Assembly: GCF_963678635.1 (NCBI RefSeq)
Contig: NC_087063.1
Coordinates: 69,897,617-69,961,616, forward strand
Direction of reading: 5' to 3'
From: Symsagittifera roscoffensis
Lineage: Eukaryota; Xenacoelomorpha; Acoela; Convolutidae
DNA: 64,000 nucleotides
Shown: positions 33,907 to 45,500 of the stretch, piece by piece
Layout: each line of letters begins with the position of its first letter
How positions within the stretch are numbered: position 1 is the stretch's first letter
Translations under genes and position numbers: made by a program
Notes under the pieces: model-generated
Told to the model about the DNA's origin: nothing
Databases searched by the model: none
Seen by the model: only the letters and a program-made list of their open reading frames with translations

Positions 33907-34078
33907 ATCTTTTGAGCTGTGATTTCTCTTTCTCGTGAAAACATTTAGGCGACTTCTCAGTTCGTTTCTTTGGAGTACAAACGTTTGATTTTTTTTGTCG
34001 TTTTTGTCGTCTTCTTTTTTCCAACAACACCAGATTTGGCATGACCACCTCCAGCTTGCTTCTTGATTGTGATGTTTA

Positions 34079-34340
34079 CTATTTACTTCCAGGCATGTTT
34101 CGGTGTCTTTTCCGGTTTACTTTAACTATTAATTCAGGTGCTGCTGAGCAAATAACTTGAATACATTTTGCTGGTGGCGTAATAATTTTCTGAGTTATTG
34201 GAAAAGCAGGCAAGGTCACTGGATTAAAATTGTACGCTTCCATGTTTATTTTCAATTTCAAAACAACTTTTCCTTCTGCCGCAATTGGTAGAAGTCTACC
34301 AGTTTCTGTTTGTAGACTAACCGCAATGCTCCAGGTGTTA
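34079..34340 (-). pseudogene. Unrecognised coding remnant, copy 2
   Basis: Identical to 28640-28900 in the readable frame, ending in the basic tail NMPGSK. Confidence 0.3.
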
Positions 34341-34654
34341 TTCTGGAGAAGTTTTTAATAATCCAATTTTGCAATGATTTGGTTCAAGGCTGCAATCATA
34401 ACCTGCAATCAAGGCTGCAATTGGTATCTCTCATAAACTGATAATGAATGATATCCAAGAAGATGAAGTTCATTCGGCTTCCAGCAGAGATATCAACAGG
34501 GTAGTCGGAAATGAGATGTGACATGAGAGTGCTATGGTTATGGCTGGGTTTTTTGTAAACCATATCGTAGACAGTTTTATCTCGTTAGTTTTTGAAACCT
34601 TAGATTGTGGGATCTGTGTACTCTCAAAGGTAATGCCTTACCAATAAGCAAAGT

Positions 34655-34798
34655 TCAAAGATGTTTAATAATGGTGTCGATGCAAAAACTGAAAATATCA
34701 CGATGTTTGTTCCTGTTGATTTCGTTGAATAATTTCTCGATTTCATGATATTGGCCTTTTGTGATTTCACCTGTCCCTCCATTATATGGTCTAGACAT
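34655..34798 (-). pseudogene. Short unrecognised ORF (47 aa), copy 2
   Basis: Copy of 29216-29359 at offset 5439, unchanged. Confidence 0.3.
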
Positions 34799-35360
34799 TT
34801 TTTTTTGCTTTTACGCTTTTGAAGCTTGTCTTAAGTTTTTTTCTAGCACACTGTTTTATTTTCCGTTACGCTGTTCTAATGAATGGAAAACGTTATTTTC
34901 GACAATGCACGTCTTCATTCACCCTGTAGATCAATATTTTCGCTAAGTAAAATTCGCTAATCATTTGTCAAATGCAAGGTTCATACAGGTTTATGACACC
35001 AATGTAATAGTAAAGGGATTTTTGTCGCCTCTAAAGTTGTCAATTATTGTTTAGTTTGATTCTTCCATTTCTAATACCCTGATTAGTCCAGCCTTATACA
35101 AATTACCTTCGATTGTTTCCTTATCTGCGTCGATGAGAAAGCGTCGATGTACGTAGGCGTTTTCTTTGATTGCATGCCTACGTCCCTTTTAGGTCACTTC
35201 ATTGGGGGCAACTTTTTGTCTTAGTTTTTGTCCTAATGTTAAATTATCACTTTGAAACGCGGTAATTTGCGATAAGCCAATCGTTAGTTCGTAAATGCAG
35301 ACTCTGTTTTTAAAAAAAGTTATGGCTCTGTTTTGTGAAATTTTTGATTGTTATTCAAGC

Positions 35361-35570
35361 TTATACACTACCAAAAGTTGCTGGACCTTCAATTATAATA
35401 TAATATTTTATTGTTCTCTTCAGACGTTTTGATGTTGCCATTTTTTGATTCCGTCTTCGTCTATTGTGTCCTTGCAGAATCTGAAACGTTATTGGGCGTT
35501 TCGTGCGATTCGGCGTGTTCTTCTTTTCCTTAGTCTCTCTTAGCTTTTTGTGCTGCTCGTTCAGTTTCAC
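35361..35570 (-). pseudogene. Unrecognised basic ORF (69 aa), copy 2
   Basis: Copy of 29922-30131, unchanged at the protein level. Confidence 0.3.
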
Positions 35571-35690
35571 TGTTTCAGACTGTCCTTTTTTCTGTGTCCT
35601 TTAATGCTTTTGAAACTGAATTCAATGACGTAGATGTTATTTGAGACCTCTACTTCTTTGCTTTTTTATATTTTTTTTGGGGGTCGTTGA

Positions 35691-36047
35691 TTAAACCGCG
35701 ATTTTGTTATACTTGTTCATAACCAACTGTTTGTCATCTGGAAAGCATTCAAAATCAGTTTGAGTTATGGCATGATACGTTTTTTGCAAATGTAGCATGA
35801 TACGTTCACTGTTCAAAGTGTCATGAAGCTCAGCACTAATTTCCAGTGCATTTCCCTCATTTTCAGCAAAAAGAAGAGGTTGTTCGTGTTGATTGTTTTC
35901 TGCTTTGGCAACCTGATGGGTTTTAGTGGTTACTATGACTGGAGAGTTAGTTGCTCTTTTTTCCTTTTCGTATATAACTGGTTCAAATATAATAATTGCT
36001 GGTTTGTAAATGTTTGATGGATTTTTTAAGCAATATTTGCGTTGCAT
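35691..36047 (-). pseudogene. Unrecognised ORF (118 aa), copy 2
   Basis: Copy of 30251-30607, unchanged at the protein level. Confidence 0.35.
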
Positions 36048-36399
36048 GGGAGTTGTTCTCTGATATAAGTTTGCTTCAACATCGAAGCAATTTTTTCTGC
36101 TGTCGTATTTATTTTGTCAAATACTTGAAGCAACACTAAAGTTTTTGCCTGGTTAGATAAAATCCGTGTTCCCAATATCAGCTCAATATGACAGCTTGTT
36201 TCTATTCAAGACTCGCTTTTCAAGTCAATGATCGTTTTGGATCGTTTTTGGATGGTCTGATTTGTTTCTCGAAATTAATAGGTATTGGTATACTCACAGA
36301 CACATTACTGTTGGCGTTACAATGAGCAAACAGCTGCATACAACCGATACGACTAGAATGTTTGACAATTTTTCAATATAGCTCCGTAATTGATATGGA

Positions 36400-37136
36400 T
36401 TCAACTGTATTTTGTGTTGCAGATTAGATAATTTTTTTTGCGTTCATTTGCGATGGGTGTCATCTCTCCCAAATTTATGGTCAATAGAAAAATGACGGGC
36501 CAGAGTTGCGATTTTTCAAACAGACGACCGAAAGTGTCTTTTGGAGCTAGTTTATACAAATTCATCAAGAAACCAGTTACATTAAATTGTCTTCTGAGAT
36601 GATCAAGTTTTGCCTATGAGCTTTGAATCAAAACGATGTGAATTGTCTTCAAATCAAAAGTTTGGGACCATCGGCTTTGTTTAAATACGTTCTATCTACA
36701 TTAATACCATCCACATCCTTGTGTCTTCCTGCCGTTGCTAGTGTACCAAAATTTTATCCTTCAATTTTTCTTCGCATGAGTCATCAAACATCAGTATAAT
36801 TTTTCAATGTTTCTCAAACTATCAAATCGACCAGTATTTTCCAAATCAATTTGAATATTAGAAGTTTGACTTTTTCCGAAGTATAGGGTGTATATCTTTG
36901 TAAAAGTACAAGACTCTTCCCAATTTACACTAGAATGTTTTCCCTTCAGATAGTTTGGAAAAAAAACTTAGTTTTTTAATTCCCGAAGATCCTACAACTG
37001 TCATAAACAGTCTTGTTGATGAAAAAAATTTTTGAAAATCATTTGACACACACAAATCACTTGCGGTTGGGGAAGCATTGGGTCGCAACAAAAATAGCCC
37101 AGGCTTTTCTTTTGTATTGTTTTGATCATGAAACAA
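36400..37136 (-). pseudogene. A32-like packaging ATPase remnant, copy 2
   Basis: This has the same broken pieces in the same order as 30960-31696, including the altered Walker A loop and the MFDDSCEE Walker B. One substitution (F to L in the upstream segment ASDLCVSND) separates the open parts. The gene was already dead before the 5.44-kb duplication, since both copies share its breaks. Confidence 0.65.
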
Positions 37137-37207
37137 GTGGTAAGTATAGTCGCATCAGGCTCATCAGTTGCTTTTTCAGTCATTCAGATTTTCAATTCAA
37201 TTTTTTC

Positions 37208-37305
37208 TCTCTTTCTCTGTTTCCATCTATCTCTCTCTCTCTCTCTCTCTCAATCTTTCTCTCTCTCTATCTCCCTCTCTCTACCTCTCTCTTTTTCTCT
37301 CTGAC
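37208..37305. repeat. CT-rich microsatellite, copy 2
   Basis: Equivalent of 31768-31868, with a slightly shorter CT run. Confidence 0.9.
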
Positions 37306-38278
37306 TAGCTGTCCAAATTAACTGTTTCTTTTTGGGGCAGAAAAAAAATTTTGTCGTAAAAATTTATTATTAATTCTTCTGAACAAAAAAAAACTTGATA
37401 AAGAGTATAACCTGTGTAACCATTGGTAGTATCATTTTTATTGTCAAAAATTTCTACTAAGAAAATTTACCGCGACATTTCCAATTTTTGCAAAATTTGG
37501 AATTTATTACTTAATTTTTTTAAAATTAGTTTCTAAAAAATTTGAGGTTGGTCACACTGGACCAGTTGAGCTCCGGGTGACATTTGGGTGCTAGGACTAA
37601 CTTGTGAAGGTAGACTCTTTTGCTGCCTAAAATATTGATTATACTCGAATCATTGAAAGTAGATGAATTTTCCAACCACCGGGATGAACTTTTCTCAAAG
37701 TAGTCCATTCTTCTACAAATAGTTTGATTTGTGCTTTCGCTGCAAAACTTGGCCTCGGTAATCATTTAGTTCTATACTTACAATAATTTAATGATGTCAC
37801 TCTCTAGAATCATTCGAGCACATAGCAATGAGTTTGGAGATAGGTACGTCTGCACTCTCGCTAGTCTCTCGCTTTAGCTTTTCAGGGCACATAGATTCGT
37901 GGAGTGGTAATGAGTTGAATACCTATCGCATGTTGGATATAGATTGTAAAATTTTCCGTTTAATAGTTTCATCAAGATTGTCAACTTTTAGACCCGAGTA
38001 CTGCGTGGGAAGCTTAGTCTTCTCTTGTACTTTAGCGTAGGACACGGCTTTACAATTTCCCAAAACAAAACTTAGAATAATCTGGTTAAAATTCATCTAT
38101 TCTAACTAATTCCGAGCAAGTAATTGGTAAACAAGCAAAAATTTTTTTGTTCATGTTTAGGAAACAAATAAAACCGACTGTAAAATAGAGAGTCCTTGCA
38201 ATCAGAAAGTGTAATGGCTATTTTTTTGATAGAAGAGAAAAATTTTCTTAATGCAAAGTCCTTCCAAGTTTAGCATAA

Positions 38279-38608
38279 ATGATCTTTGATTTTACACTCC
38301 AAAAAATGATAGAAACCTGGTTTTGTCAGTTTGACGTAAAAACAGAAATGCATAACACTCAAGTAAACAATCAAGCTGTTGTGACACTTCCAGCGCAGAA
38401 TATATCAGTAATTACTACCAGTGTTATAAACTTCGTGAAAAAATTTTTGGCGTCATGTAAAAATGCATGCAGTCGTAACATTTTCGAATCATTCAAGTAC
38501 CTGGCCAAGAAGGATTATTTATGGTCTAGGTTTAATTGCAACGTCACATTTTCTAAATCAATTATAGCGAAACAAAAAACAAAAAAGGTAGATTTAACCA
38601 ACTTGTGA
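38279..38608 (+). CDS. Hypothetical ORF of the 1-kb unit, copy 2
   Basis: Protein identical to 32843-33172. See that entry for what can and cannot be said. Confidence 0.25.
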   Translation: MIFDFTLQKMIETWFCQFDVKTEMHNTQVNNQAVVTLPAQNISVITTSVINFVKKFLASCKNACSRNIFESFKYLAKKDYLWSRFNCNVTFSKSIIAKQKTKKVDLTNL

Positions 38609-39277
38609 AGGTAGACTCTTTTGCTGCCTAACAAATTGATTATACTCGAATCATTGAAAGTAGACGAATTTTCCAACCACCGGGATGAACTTTTCTCAAA
38701 GTAGTCCATTCTTCTACAAATAGTTTGATTTGTGCTTTCCGCTGCAAAACTTGGCCTCGGTAATCATTTAGTTCTATAGTTACAATAATTTAATCATGTC
38801 ACTCTCTAGAATCATTCGAGCACATAGCAATGAGTTTGGAGATAGGTACGTCTGCACTCTCGCTAGTCTCTTGCTTTAGCTGCTCAGGGCACATAGATTC
38901 CTGGAGTGGCAATGAGTTAAAAACCTATCGCATGTTGGATTTAGATTGTAAAATTTTCCTTTTAATAGTTCATCAAGATTGTCAACTTTTAGACCCGAGT
39001 ACTGCGTGGGAAGCTTAGTCTTCTCTTGTACTTTAGCGTAGGACACGGCTTTACAATTTCCCAAAACAACTTAGAATAATCTGGTTAAACTTCATCTATT
39101 CTAACTAATTCCGAGCAAGTAATTGGTAAACAAGCAAAAATATTTTTGTTCATGTTTAGGAAACAAATAAAACCGACTGTAAAATAGAGAGTCCTTGCTA
39201 TCAGAAAGTGCAATGGCTGATTTTTTGATAGAAGAGAATAATTTTCTTAATAAAATATCCTTCCAAGTTGAGCACAA

Positions 39278-39607
39278 TTGATCTTTGCTTTAACACTCCA
39301 AAAAATGATAGAAACCTGGTTTTGTCAGTTTGACGTAAAAACAGAAATGCATAACACTCAAGTAAACAATCAAGCTGTTGTGACACTTCCAGCGCAGAAT
39401 ATATCAGTAATTACTACCAGTGTTATAAACTTCGTGAAAAAATTTTTGGCGTCATGTAAAAATGCATGCAGTCGTAACATTTTCGAATCATTCAAGTATC
39501 TGGCCAAGAAGGATTATTTATGGTCTAGGTTTAATTGCAACGCCACATTTTCTAAATCAATTATAGCGAAACAAAAAACAAAAAAGGTAGATTTAACCAA
39601 CTTGTGA
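39278..39607 (+). CDS. Hypothetical ORF of the 1-kb unit, copy 3
   Basis: Differs from copies 1 and 2 near the start (MIFALTLQK) and near FNCNATF. The flanking DNA is more diverged than between copies 1 and 2, so this is the older split. Confidence 0.25.
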   Translation: MIFALTLQKMIETWFCQFDVKTEMHNTQVNNQAVVTLPAQNISVITTSVINFVKKFLASCKNACSRNIFESFKYLAKKDYLWSRFNCNATFSKSIIAKQKTKKVDLTNL

Positions 39608-39680
39608 AGGTAGACTCTTTTGCTGCCTAACAAATTGATTATACTCGAATCATTGAAAGTAGATGAATTTTCCAACCACC

Positions 39681-39880
39681 NNNNNNNNNNNNNNNNNNNN
39701 NNNNNNNNNNNNNNNNNNNNNNNNNNNNNNNNNNNNNNNNNNNNNNNNNNNNNNNNNNNNNNNNNNNNNNNNNNNNNNNNNNNNNNNNNNNNNNNNNNNN
39801 NNNNNNNNNNNNNNNNNNNNNNNNNNNNNNNNNNNNNNNNNNNNNNNNNNNNNNNNNNNNNNNNNNNNNNNNNNNNNNNN
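39681..39880. other. Assembly gap (200 N)
   Basis: A nominal 200-N run directly between the tandem repeats and the BEL 3' LTR. It hides the element's outer boundary and target duplication. Confidence 0.98.
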
Positions 39881-40166
39881 TATGCTCGCTAATCTCCAAA
39901 CGAAAATAATTGCATCCAAATTCGTAAATTAATAAGAGATATTTATCGGTAAATAACTCAGGCAATAGATAAATTTCGGTATTTTTTCTATTGATCAGGA
40001 CATCATACAACATTTTTTGCCATCTGTCTGTTTTTGGTACAAATCGGCGCAAGCTAGCCACAAGGACCGGTCGGTAATGTCCTTGAGACAAATTGCTCTT
40101 TTTGGCGGTCAACCTAATCAAGGCTGAACCGAATTATGGTCAAAAAACAGTAAAAAACGGTTAAAT

Positions 40167-40180
40167 GGGGCTATAGCCCC
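40167..40180. promoter_or_regulatory. Perfect palindrome in the 3' LTR
   Basis: GGGGCTATAGCCCC can form a strong hairpin in either RNA strand. It is repeated at 49500-49513. A role in polyadenylation or dimerisation is only a guess. Confidence 0.4.
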
Positions 40181-40205
40181 TCGGGTCTACATGTTTTAAG
40201 GTCTG

Positions 40206-40274
40206 CATATGGGGGACTCGAACCCGTTGACCGGCGTGAGAGACTTGTCTTTAGGCCGCTCGGCCAACTGTGCT
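40206..40274 (-). repeat. tRNA-Leu-like segment in the 3' LTR
   Basis: On the minus strand it reads CAGTTGGCCGAGCGGCCTAA, then an arm AGACAAGTCT, then GGGTTCGAGTCCC. The first part is a near-perfect tRNA-Leu D arm/A box (TGGCCGAG.GG.CTAA) and the last a near-perfect T arm/B box. The anticodon part is shortened, and the acceptor pairs only partly. It is a tRNA-derived insert or Pol III-type promoter, not a tRNA gene. Confidence 0.6.
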
Positions 40275-40288
40275 TGTTTTATATGCAT

Positions 40289-40645
40289 CTATACTTGTTT
40301 TATTCTGTACTCTTGTTTTGCATTGCAACATCCTCCCCCCCCTGAAGAAGGAAGAACCGGAGCGAGCTTAACGGTCGGCCGCGTGACTTCACGGGTTGCG
40401 GACCTGACAAGGGCGGATCGGGCGCAACCGTCCTGACCGTAGTTTAGCTTGACGATTCGGGCGAGAGGGTAGTACCCACGCGGACTATCGGGCTCAATCA
40501 CCCACACGAGATCGCCTGTTTTAAGAGTGAAGTCAGAATGAGTGTGCCACTTGACACGCTTATTCAGCGAGGGCACATATTCTTGAAGCCAACGAGACCA
40601 AATCGCGTTAGCATATGGACTGCGCTCGCACGTACCTTTTCTTGT
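40289..40645 (-). pseudogene. BEL pol C-terminal domain (DUF5641-like)
   Basis: After a one-base shift near 40625 (the integrase frame ends ...RAQSIC, stop) this frame continues YANAIWSRWLQEYVPSL, KVGDLVW-like KTGDLVWVIEPDSPRG and YYPLARIVKLNYG. These are the landmarks of the DUF5641 tail that follows BEL integrases and probably acts in integration. The frame reads through the polypurine tract into the LTR before stopping, which is common in compact LTR elements. Confidence 0.75.
40331..40342 (-). promoter_or_regulatory. Polypurine tract of the BEL element
   Basis: On the minus strand GGGGGGGGAGGA immediately precedes the TGTTGC start of the 3' LTR, the expected position and composition for the plus-strand primer. 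Confidence 0.85.
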
Positions 40646-41747
40646 GATCGAAGTGCTCCCCGGGTAAAAGCGAAGGAAAGCTTGTGGCATGTTGTCCAAG
40701 CAAAAAATGGTTTGGGGTTAACGCTTCTAACTCACGTGAATCGGTACTAACGGGAGTGATTGGCCTTGAATTCAAAGCCTGTTCAACTAAGCAGAGTGTT
40801 GTTCCTAACACCTCTTCAGTGACTCGCCTACTGCCTAGGATATCGTACAGCACGCGCTTCACGCTTCGGACGAGGCGTTCCCAGGAGCCGCCATGATGGG
40901 GTGCGCCTGGCGGGTTAAATTTCCAAGTAACACCTTTGTGTGCAAAAATGGTCGGAGCCATGCCATTCCAGCTCTTGATGCAGGCAAGTAATTCCTTTTC
41001 CGCACCAACGAAGTTCGTGCCATTATCCGACCAGATTGTGCTTGGCGTACCACGGCGCGCAACGAACCGTTCAATGCCCATGAAACACGAAGTGGTGTCC
41101 AGAGACGGTACAATCTCAAGGTGTACAGCCCTGGTGGTGAGGCAAGTAAAAAGAAATCCCCATCTTTTTTCCGTGCTTCTGCGAACCGGAACGTAAAGCG
41201 GTCCAAAGTAATCCACACCCGTATGATTGAAGGGTGGTTGCTTGTATCCGAGACGTTCGACCGGTAAATTGGACATAATTGGCTGGATGGTGCTTGCTTT
41301 GCGTTTACGGCATGTCACACATTGGTTTTCGATAGACCGAAGTAGTCGACGCAACCCAAGTATTGCATATTTCATATTTAAAACGGAGCGCATGTAATCT
41401 AATCCTTGATGAAAATGCTTATGGTGGAGGCTGCGGGCCAACAAACGAACTAAGGTATGTCGGGCGTCGAGTATTATTGGGTGCTTAGTATCAAACTCGG
41501 TATCCACTAAGCGCACAATCCGTCCGGTGGAACGAATGATTCCAGCGGGACCGATAAATGGCGAGTATGTGGCAATTTTACTACTATTCTTAATAGGTTT
41601 GCCAGCGGTGAGTGTTTTTAACTCAACGGGAAAGGATTCCATCTGAGCAAGATGAATCAGTTTGCTTTCTGCAATATCAAGTTCAGTAGGGTCGGTGATT
41701 CGTAAGTCTTTACCACGAAAATGCTTATGTGAAGGCAACACCCTCAC
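40608..41747 (-). pseudogene. BEL integrase
   Basis: The frame covers the integrase. An H-H-C-C zinc-binding module lies at residues about 109-146 (HHKHFHQG and CVTC), followed by the catalytic D179 (GVDYFGP), D241 (SDNGTNF) and E290 (HHGGSWERL), a D-D-49-E spacing. It inserts the cDNA into host DNA. It is joined to RNase H by a one-base deletion in a T run at about 41747 (VVAFM, stop, against YVRVLPSHKH in the next frame), and to the C-terminal domain by another shift near 40625. All catalytic residues are present. Confidence 0.85.
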
Positions 41748-42538
41748 ATAAAAGCGACTACTCGTTTATATCTTGTAAAGGAACTGAACCTTTCCCAATT
41801 GAACCCGTGTTCGGGATGTTTGATTGATGTGACATCGGTGACGAAAGAAGATGATGTCTCCAAGCAATTATCAACATCACAAGAGGGACCCTTCAAACGA
41901 ATTTTATTGATTACACGTTCGTCGGGTATAAACGGCCAGTCAGTAGTCCTGAGAATGCTCGGACCAATAACCCAGCTGCTATCCTTGAGGGCTTCCGAAG
42001 AAATCCCCCGCGTACCGGTATCAGCTGGATTATCGCCGCTTAGAACATGGTGCCACTCATCAATAGTGGTCGACTCGAGGATTTCGCCGACACGATTAGC
42101 GACGAATACAGGTAATTTTTCAGTGGAGTTTAGCCACTGCAAAACTGTTGTACTATCTGTCCACATAAAGACATGATTAATAGAGACGGTAAGTGCGGTC
42201 AGTATATCATCTTTTAGTCGTGTGGCGAGCAGAGCAGCTTGAAGCTCTAGCTTCGGTATAGATAGCGCTTTCATGAGCGCAACGCGAGCTTTACCAAAGA
42301 TGAAGGATATTTGAGTTTTATGCGAGCTCGCGAGTCGCGCACGCAAAAATCCAACAGCACAGAAAACGTCCTGCGAGCTATCACCGAACATGTGGAGCTC
42401 AATTTGATCAACAGGCTCTGTGAAGTAACAACGGGGAATAGTCAATTGCCCTAAGAGAGGGAGACCGGAGTGCCACTCGAGAAACTTATCTCTTATGTCT
42501 TCTGGCAATTCGTCGTCCCAACTTTGACCACTGATTTT
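41744..42538 (-). pseudogene. BEL RNase H region
   Basis: This is the same frame as the gag-pol ORF, after an in-frame TGA at 42539-42541. It carries the RNase H acidic residues: D43 (MFGDSSQ), E88 (PKLELQAALLATR), D118 (MWTDSTTVLQW) and D159 or D163 (GDNPADTGTRG). It degrades the RNA strand during reverse transcription. Residue numbers are from the first Met after the stop (42508). The catalytic set is complete, so loss is recent or an artefact. Confidence 0.85.
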
Positions 42539-45500
42539 TCAAATATCTTTCAGTAAAAGACGGGCCCTAACAGTGTATGGAGCTACTAACCCAACAGGGT
42601 CAAACACAGAAGATACGAAACTCAAGACGGTTCGTTGAGTTATTGCTTTATCGAGAGGACGATCCACGCCTCTGCTAACAACCAATGTGTCTTTCACATG
42701 GTCCCACTTAAGACCTAAGACGTGTGATGATTGTTCGGCACCGTTACATATTTCCTTGATGGGTGGAGATGAGGTTTCGGATTCCTCGGGGTTCATTGCT
42801 GAAGTGATTTCATCAGCATTACTGACAAATTTAGTCAAATTAAATCCTCCTAATTTTAGTAAGGAAACCAAATCGCGACTAGTTTTAATTGCTTGGGTAA
42901 CGTTCTCGAATGAATCCAAGTAATCGTCCATGTAAAATTTTTCATTTACGACTAAGGCGGCCTCAGGGTATGTGGACATATTATCAGTTGCTGTTTTTTG
43001 CAACGCGAAATTGGCGCACGTAGGCGAATCCCGTGCGCCGAATATATGGCGAGTGTACTGATGAACTACCACATCGGAAGTGGTATCCTCCCGCCACAAA
43101 AAACGGAGCGAAATTTGATCGCGGGCAAGGACTCCTACCTGGAGGAACATACCCTCTATATCCGCGGAGACGGCGTACTTGTGTTGACGGAATCGCAAAA
43201 GCACAAAAATTAAATTTTGGAGTAGGTCAGGACCCACCAATAAGGACTTATTTAAGGATGTGCCGTGAAACTTAGAAGCCCCATTAAGGACTCGGCGCAC
43301 CTTACCCGGCTTATTCGGATTTACGACGGGATGGTGCGGAAGATACCACTCGCGATCGGAACGCTTACGTGGATCATGCGGTTCGACGGTAACGACATAG
43401 CCTTTCCTAATGTCCTCTCTAATTGTTTCTGCGTATCTTTCGCGCAGCTCAGGGTCTTTACTTAACCTTCTCTCCAATGATTTAAATTGGGCGAGTGACG
43501 AGTAATAATTGTTTGGTAGACTGACATTACTATCAATCCAAAGCATAGGCACAATGTATCTTTCGCCATTGTGAACAGTTTCAGAATTGAGGATGGATAA
43601 AGCATGTTTATCCGCGGCGGAACGGGCATCGACTTGTTTGAAAGCACCATACGATTCCAACTCGTACCAGGATTTTATCTGGTCGGTCAGAGAAGAATCT
43701 TCAACAACACACTTGAAACACGAAGAAGTAGAATTACCGGACGGCGGCAACGGACCACTTAAGACCCAACCTATCGGTAGGCGAACGGAACACGGTGAGT
43801 TTTTATCATCTCCCAAGATGAACTCAATGGGTCTAACGGCGTGGTAGTAGTCTTGTCCCATAATAACTTCAACGTCCTCATAAGTATATTGAATGGGCTT
43901 AATAGGTGCTAATTGTGGATATTTATTCTGCAAATCAGCAATATTGATTAATTCGGAACCAATCCGAATGTTGTCTTTAACATATGCACAGAGAGAAAAT
44001 ACGAAATCACTATTGTTCGGCTCGGAGGAAACTGTAAACTTGACCCTCTGAGTCTCAACAACGGTGGTCGAATTGAAACCACTAATTGACAAGTTAACGG
44101 GCTCCCCTACTAAGCCGAGACGGTTTACGAGTGACGAAGACACCCAGGAGTGAGTCGATGCACTATCACAAAGAACCAACGTCAGGAGACTGGTTACATC
44201 CGAGGATACACCAAGTGTTGCAATTGGCAACAACCCTTTAGAAGATTCAATGTCATGTACATCACTAACAGCGGCATGGGTGGAAGTGTTTGTATTCTCC
44301 TTGGATTTGTTTGTTCCAGCCTTATTCGAGACATTTGAATTTTCCTTCCGAGGAAATATTCTTTCGGCTCCATGGAGCAAGACATTATGTGTGCTATCAC
44401 ACTCTGGCTTCGGGCACTTTTTTGCTCTAGAACATTGCCGGAAACTATGATTGCCATTGAGACAAGCGAAGCAAAGTTTCTGTTCAGCTACGTATTTTGC
44501 TCGCTGAGTAGCATTCTTTTCCTTAAAAACAGCACAATTCCACAATGCATGACTACCCTTACACAAAACGCACGGCGGAAACTTAGACTTATCCTGAGAC
44601 TTATCCTGAGCCTTACTAGTTACCTGGCTATTGGCTGCAAAAACTTTGGTTGTTTTTGGTTTAACCGGTTCTTCATTTTTTGCCTTAGAGCTGAGTAAAC
44701 GTAATCTTTCATGCCCCTCGGCCTTTTCTTTCAACCAGTTGTTAAAGTCTAAGAGTGTTGGTCGCTGCCAATTATGTCTAACAGTATGCATTGACCAAGC
44801 CTCCTTGAGGTTAGGCGGAAGTTTACTAACAGCTTGGTTTAACAGGTTAACACTCTTTAGATCATCGTTGAAAGACAATGATTTGAAAACTGCTACGAGG
44901 CCAGATATGGCAGAGGAGAAACTAATGACATTTTCCGAATTGTGCATCTTAAGTGGAGGAAAAGTATTCAGCTTATCAAGATGCGCACCAACAATGGCAT
45001 GTGGTTGCCCAAACTTCCGTTGCAAGGTGGCCAGTGCATCCTTGTACATAACGCCACTATAACTAAACTCCGCAATTGCGGTTTTTGCTTTGCCTGTGAC
45101 GAGCGTTTTTAAGTATGTCAATTTCGTATCATCGGTGAGAACAGCGGAATCAACGGTGGACTTAAACTGACCAAACCATTCGTGCCAGTTTAACGGGTTG
45201 CCGTCAAACTGGGCTAACTTCCATTCAGGAAGATGATCTTTGCGGCTATGCATCAATAATTCCGCCAATTCACGAGCGGAGAGAGGTCGATCCGATGAAC
45301 AACCTTGGTTCGGATAAGCGGGAGACGGTGCGTAGTCTTCGTTGACTGGCTGATAACCAGTATTAGTATGATTGACGAAATGCGGAACATGTTGTGGATG
45401 AACTGGGGGAGTATTAAAATACACAGTCCCACCACTAGTATAAGGAGCGGCGGTGTTACACGATGGGACAACAGTTGTCACATTAGAAAAAATGTTTCCA

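Larger units (their letters stand above)
33673..39110. repeat. 5.44-kb tandem duplication, copy 2
   Basis: This repeats 28234-33672 in the same orientation. It begins at CAAATATGGCG directly after ATTCTAACTAA and ends near ATTCTAACTAATTCCG, after which the nested 1-kb units continue to gap 2. Confidence 0.95.
37599..39680. repeat. ~1-kb tandem units nested in and beyond copy 2
   Basis: Unit starts at 37599, 38600 and 39599 give periods of 1001 and 999. The third unit is cut after 82 bases by gap 2. The second unit here is complete, whereas the matching unit in copy 1 is truncated, which shows the order of events. Confidence 0.9.
39881..40330 (-). repeat. BEL 3' LTR
   Basis: On the minus strand it starts TGTTGCAATGC after the polypurine tract and ends ...GCGAGCATA at gap 2. 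It contains a perfect 14-base palindrome, GGGGCTATAGCCCC (40167-40180), and a tRNA-like segment. The last few bases may lie in the gap. Confidence 0.9.

Noticed and set aside
40206-40274. A functional tRNA-Leu gene in the BEL LTR
   Set aside because: The anticodon region is too short, the acceptor ends pair poorly, and it lies within a repeated LTR.
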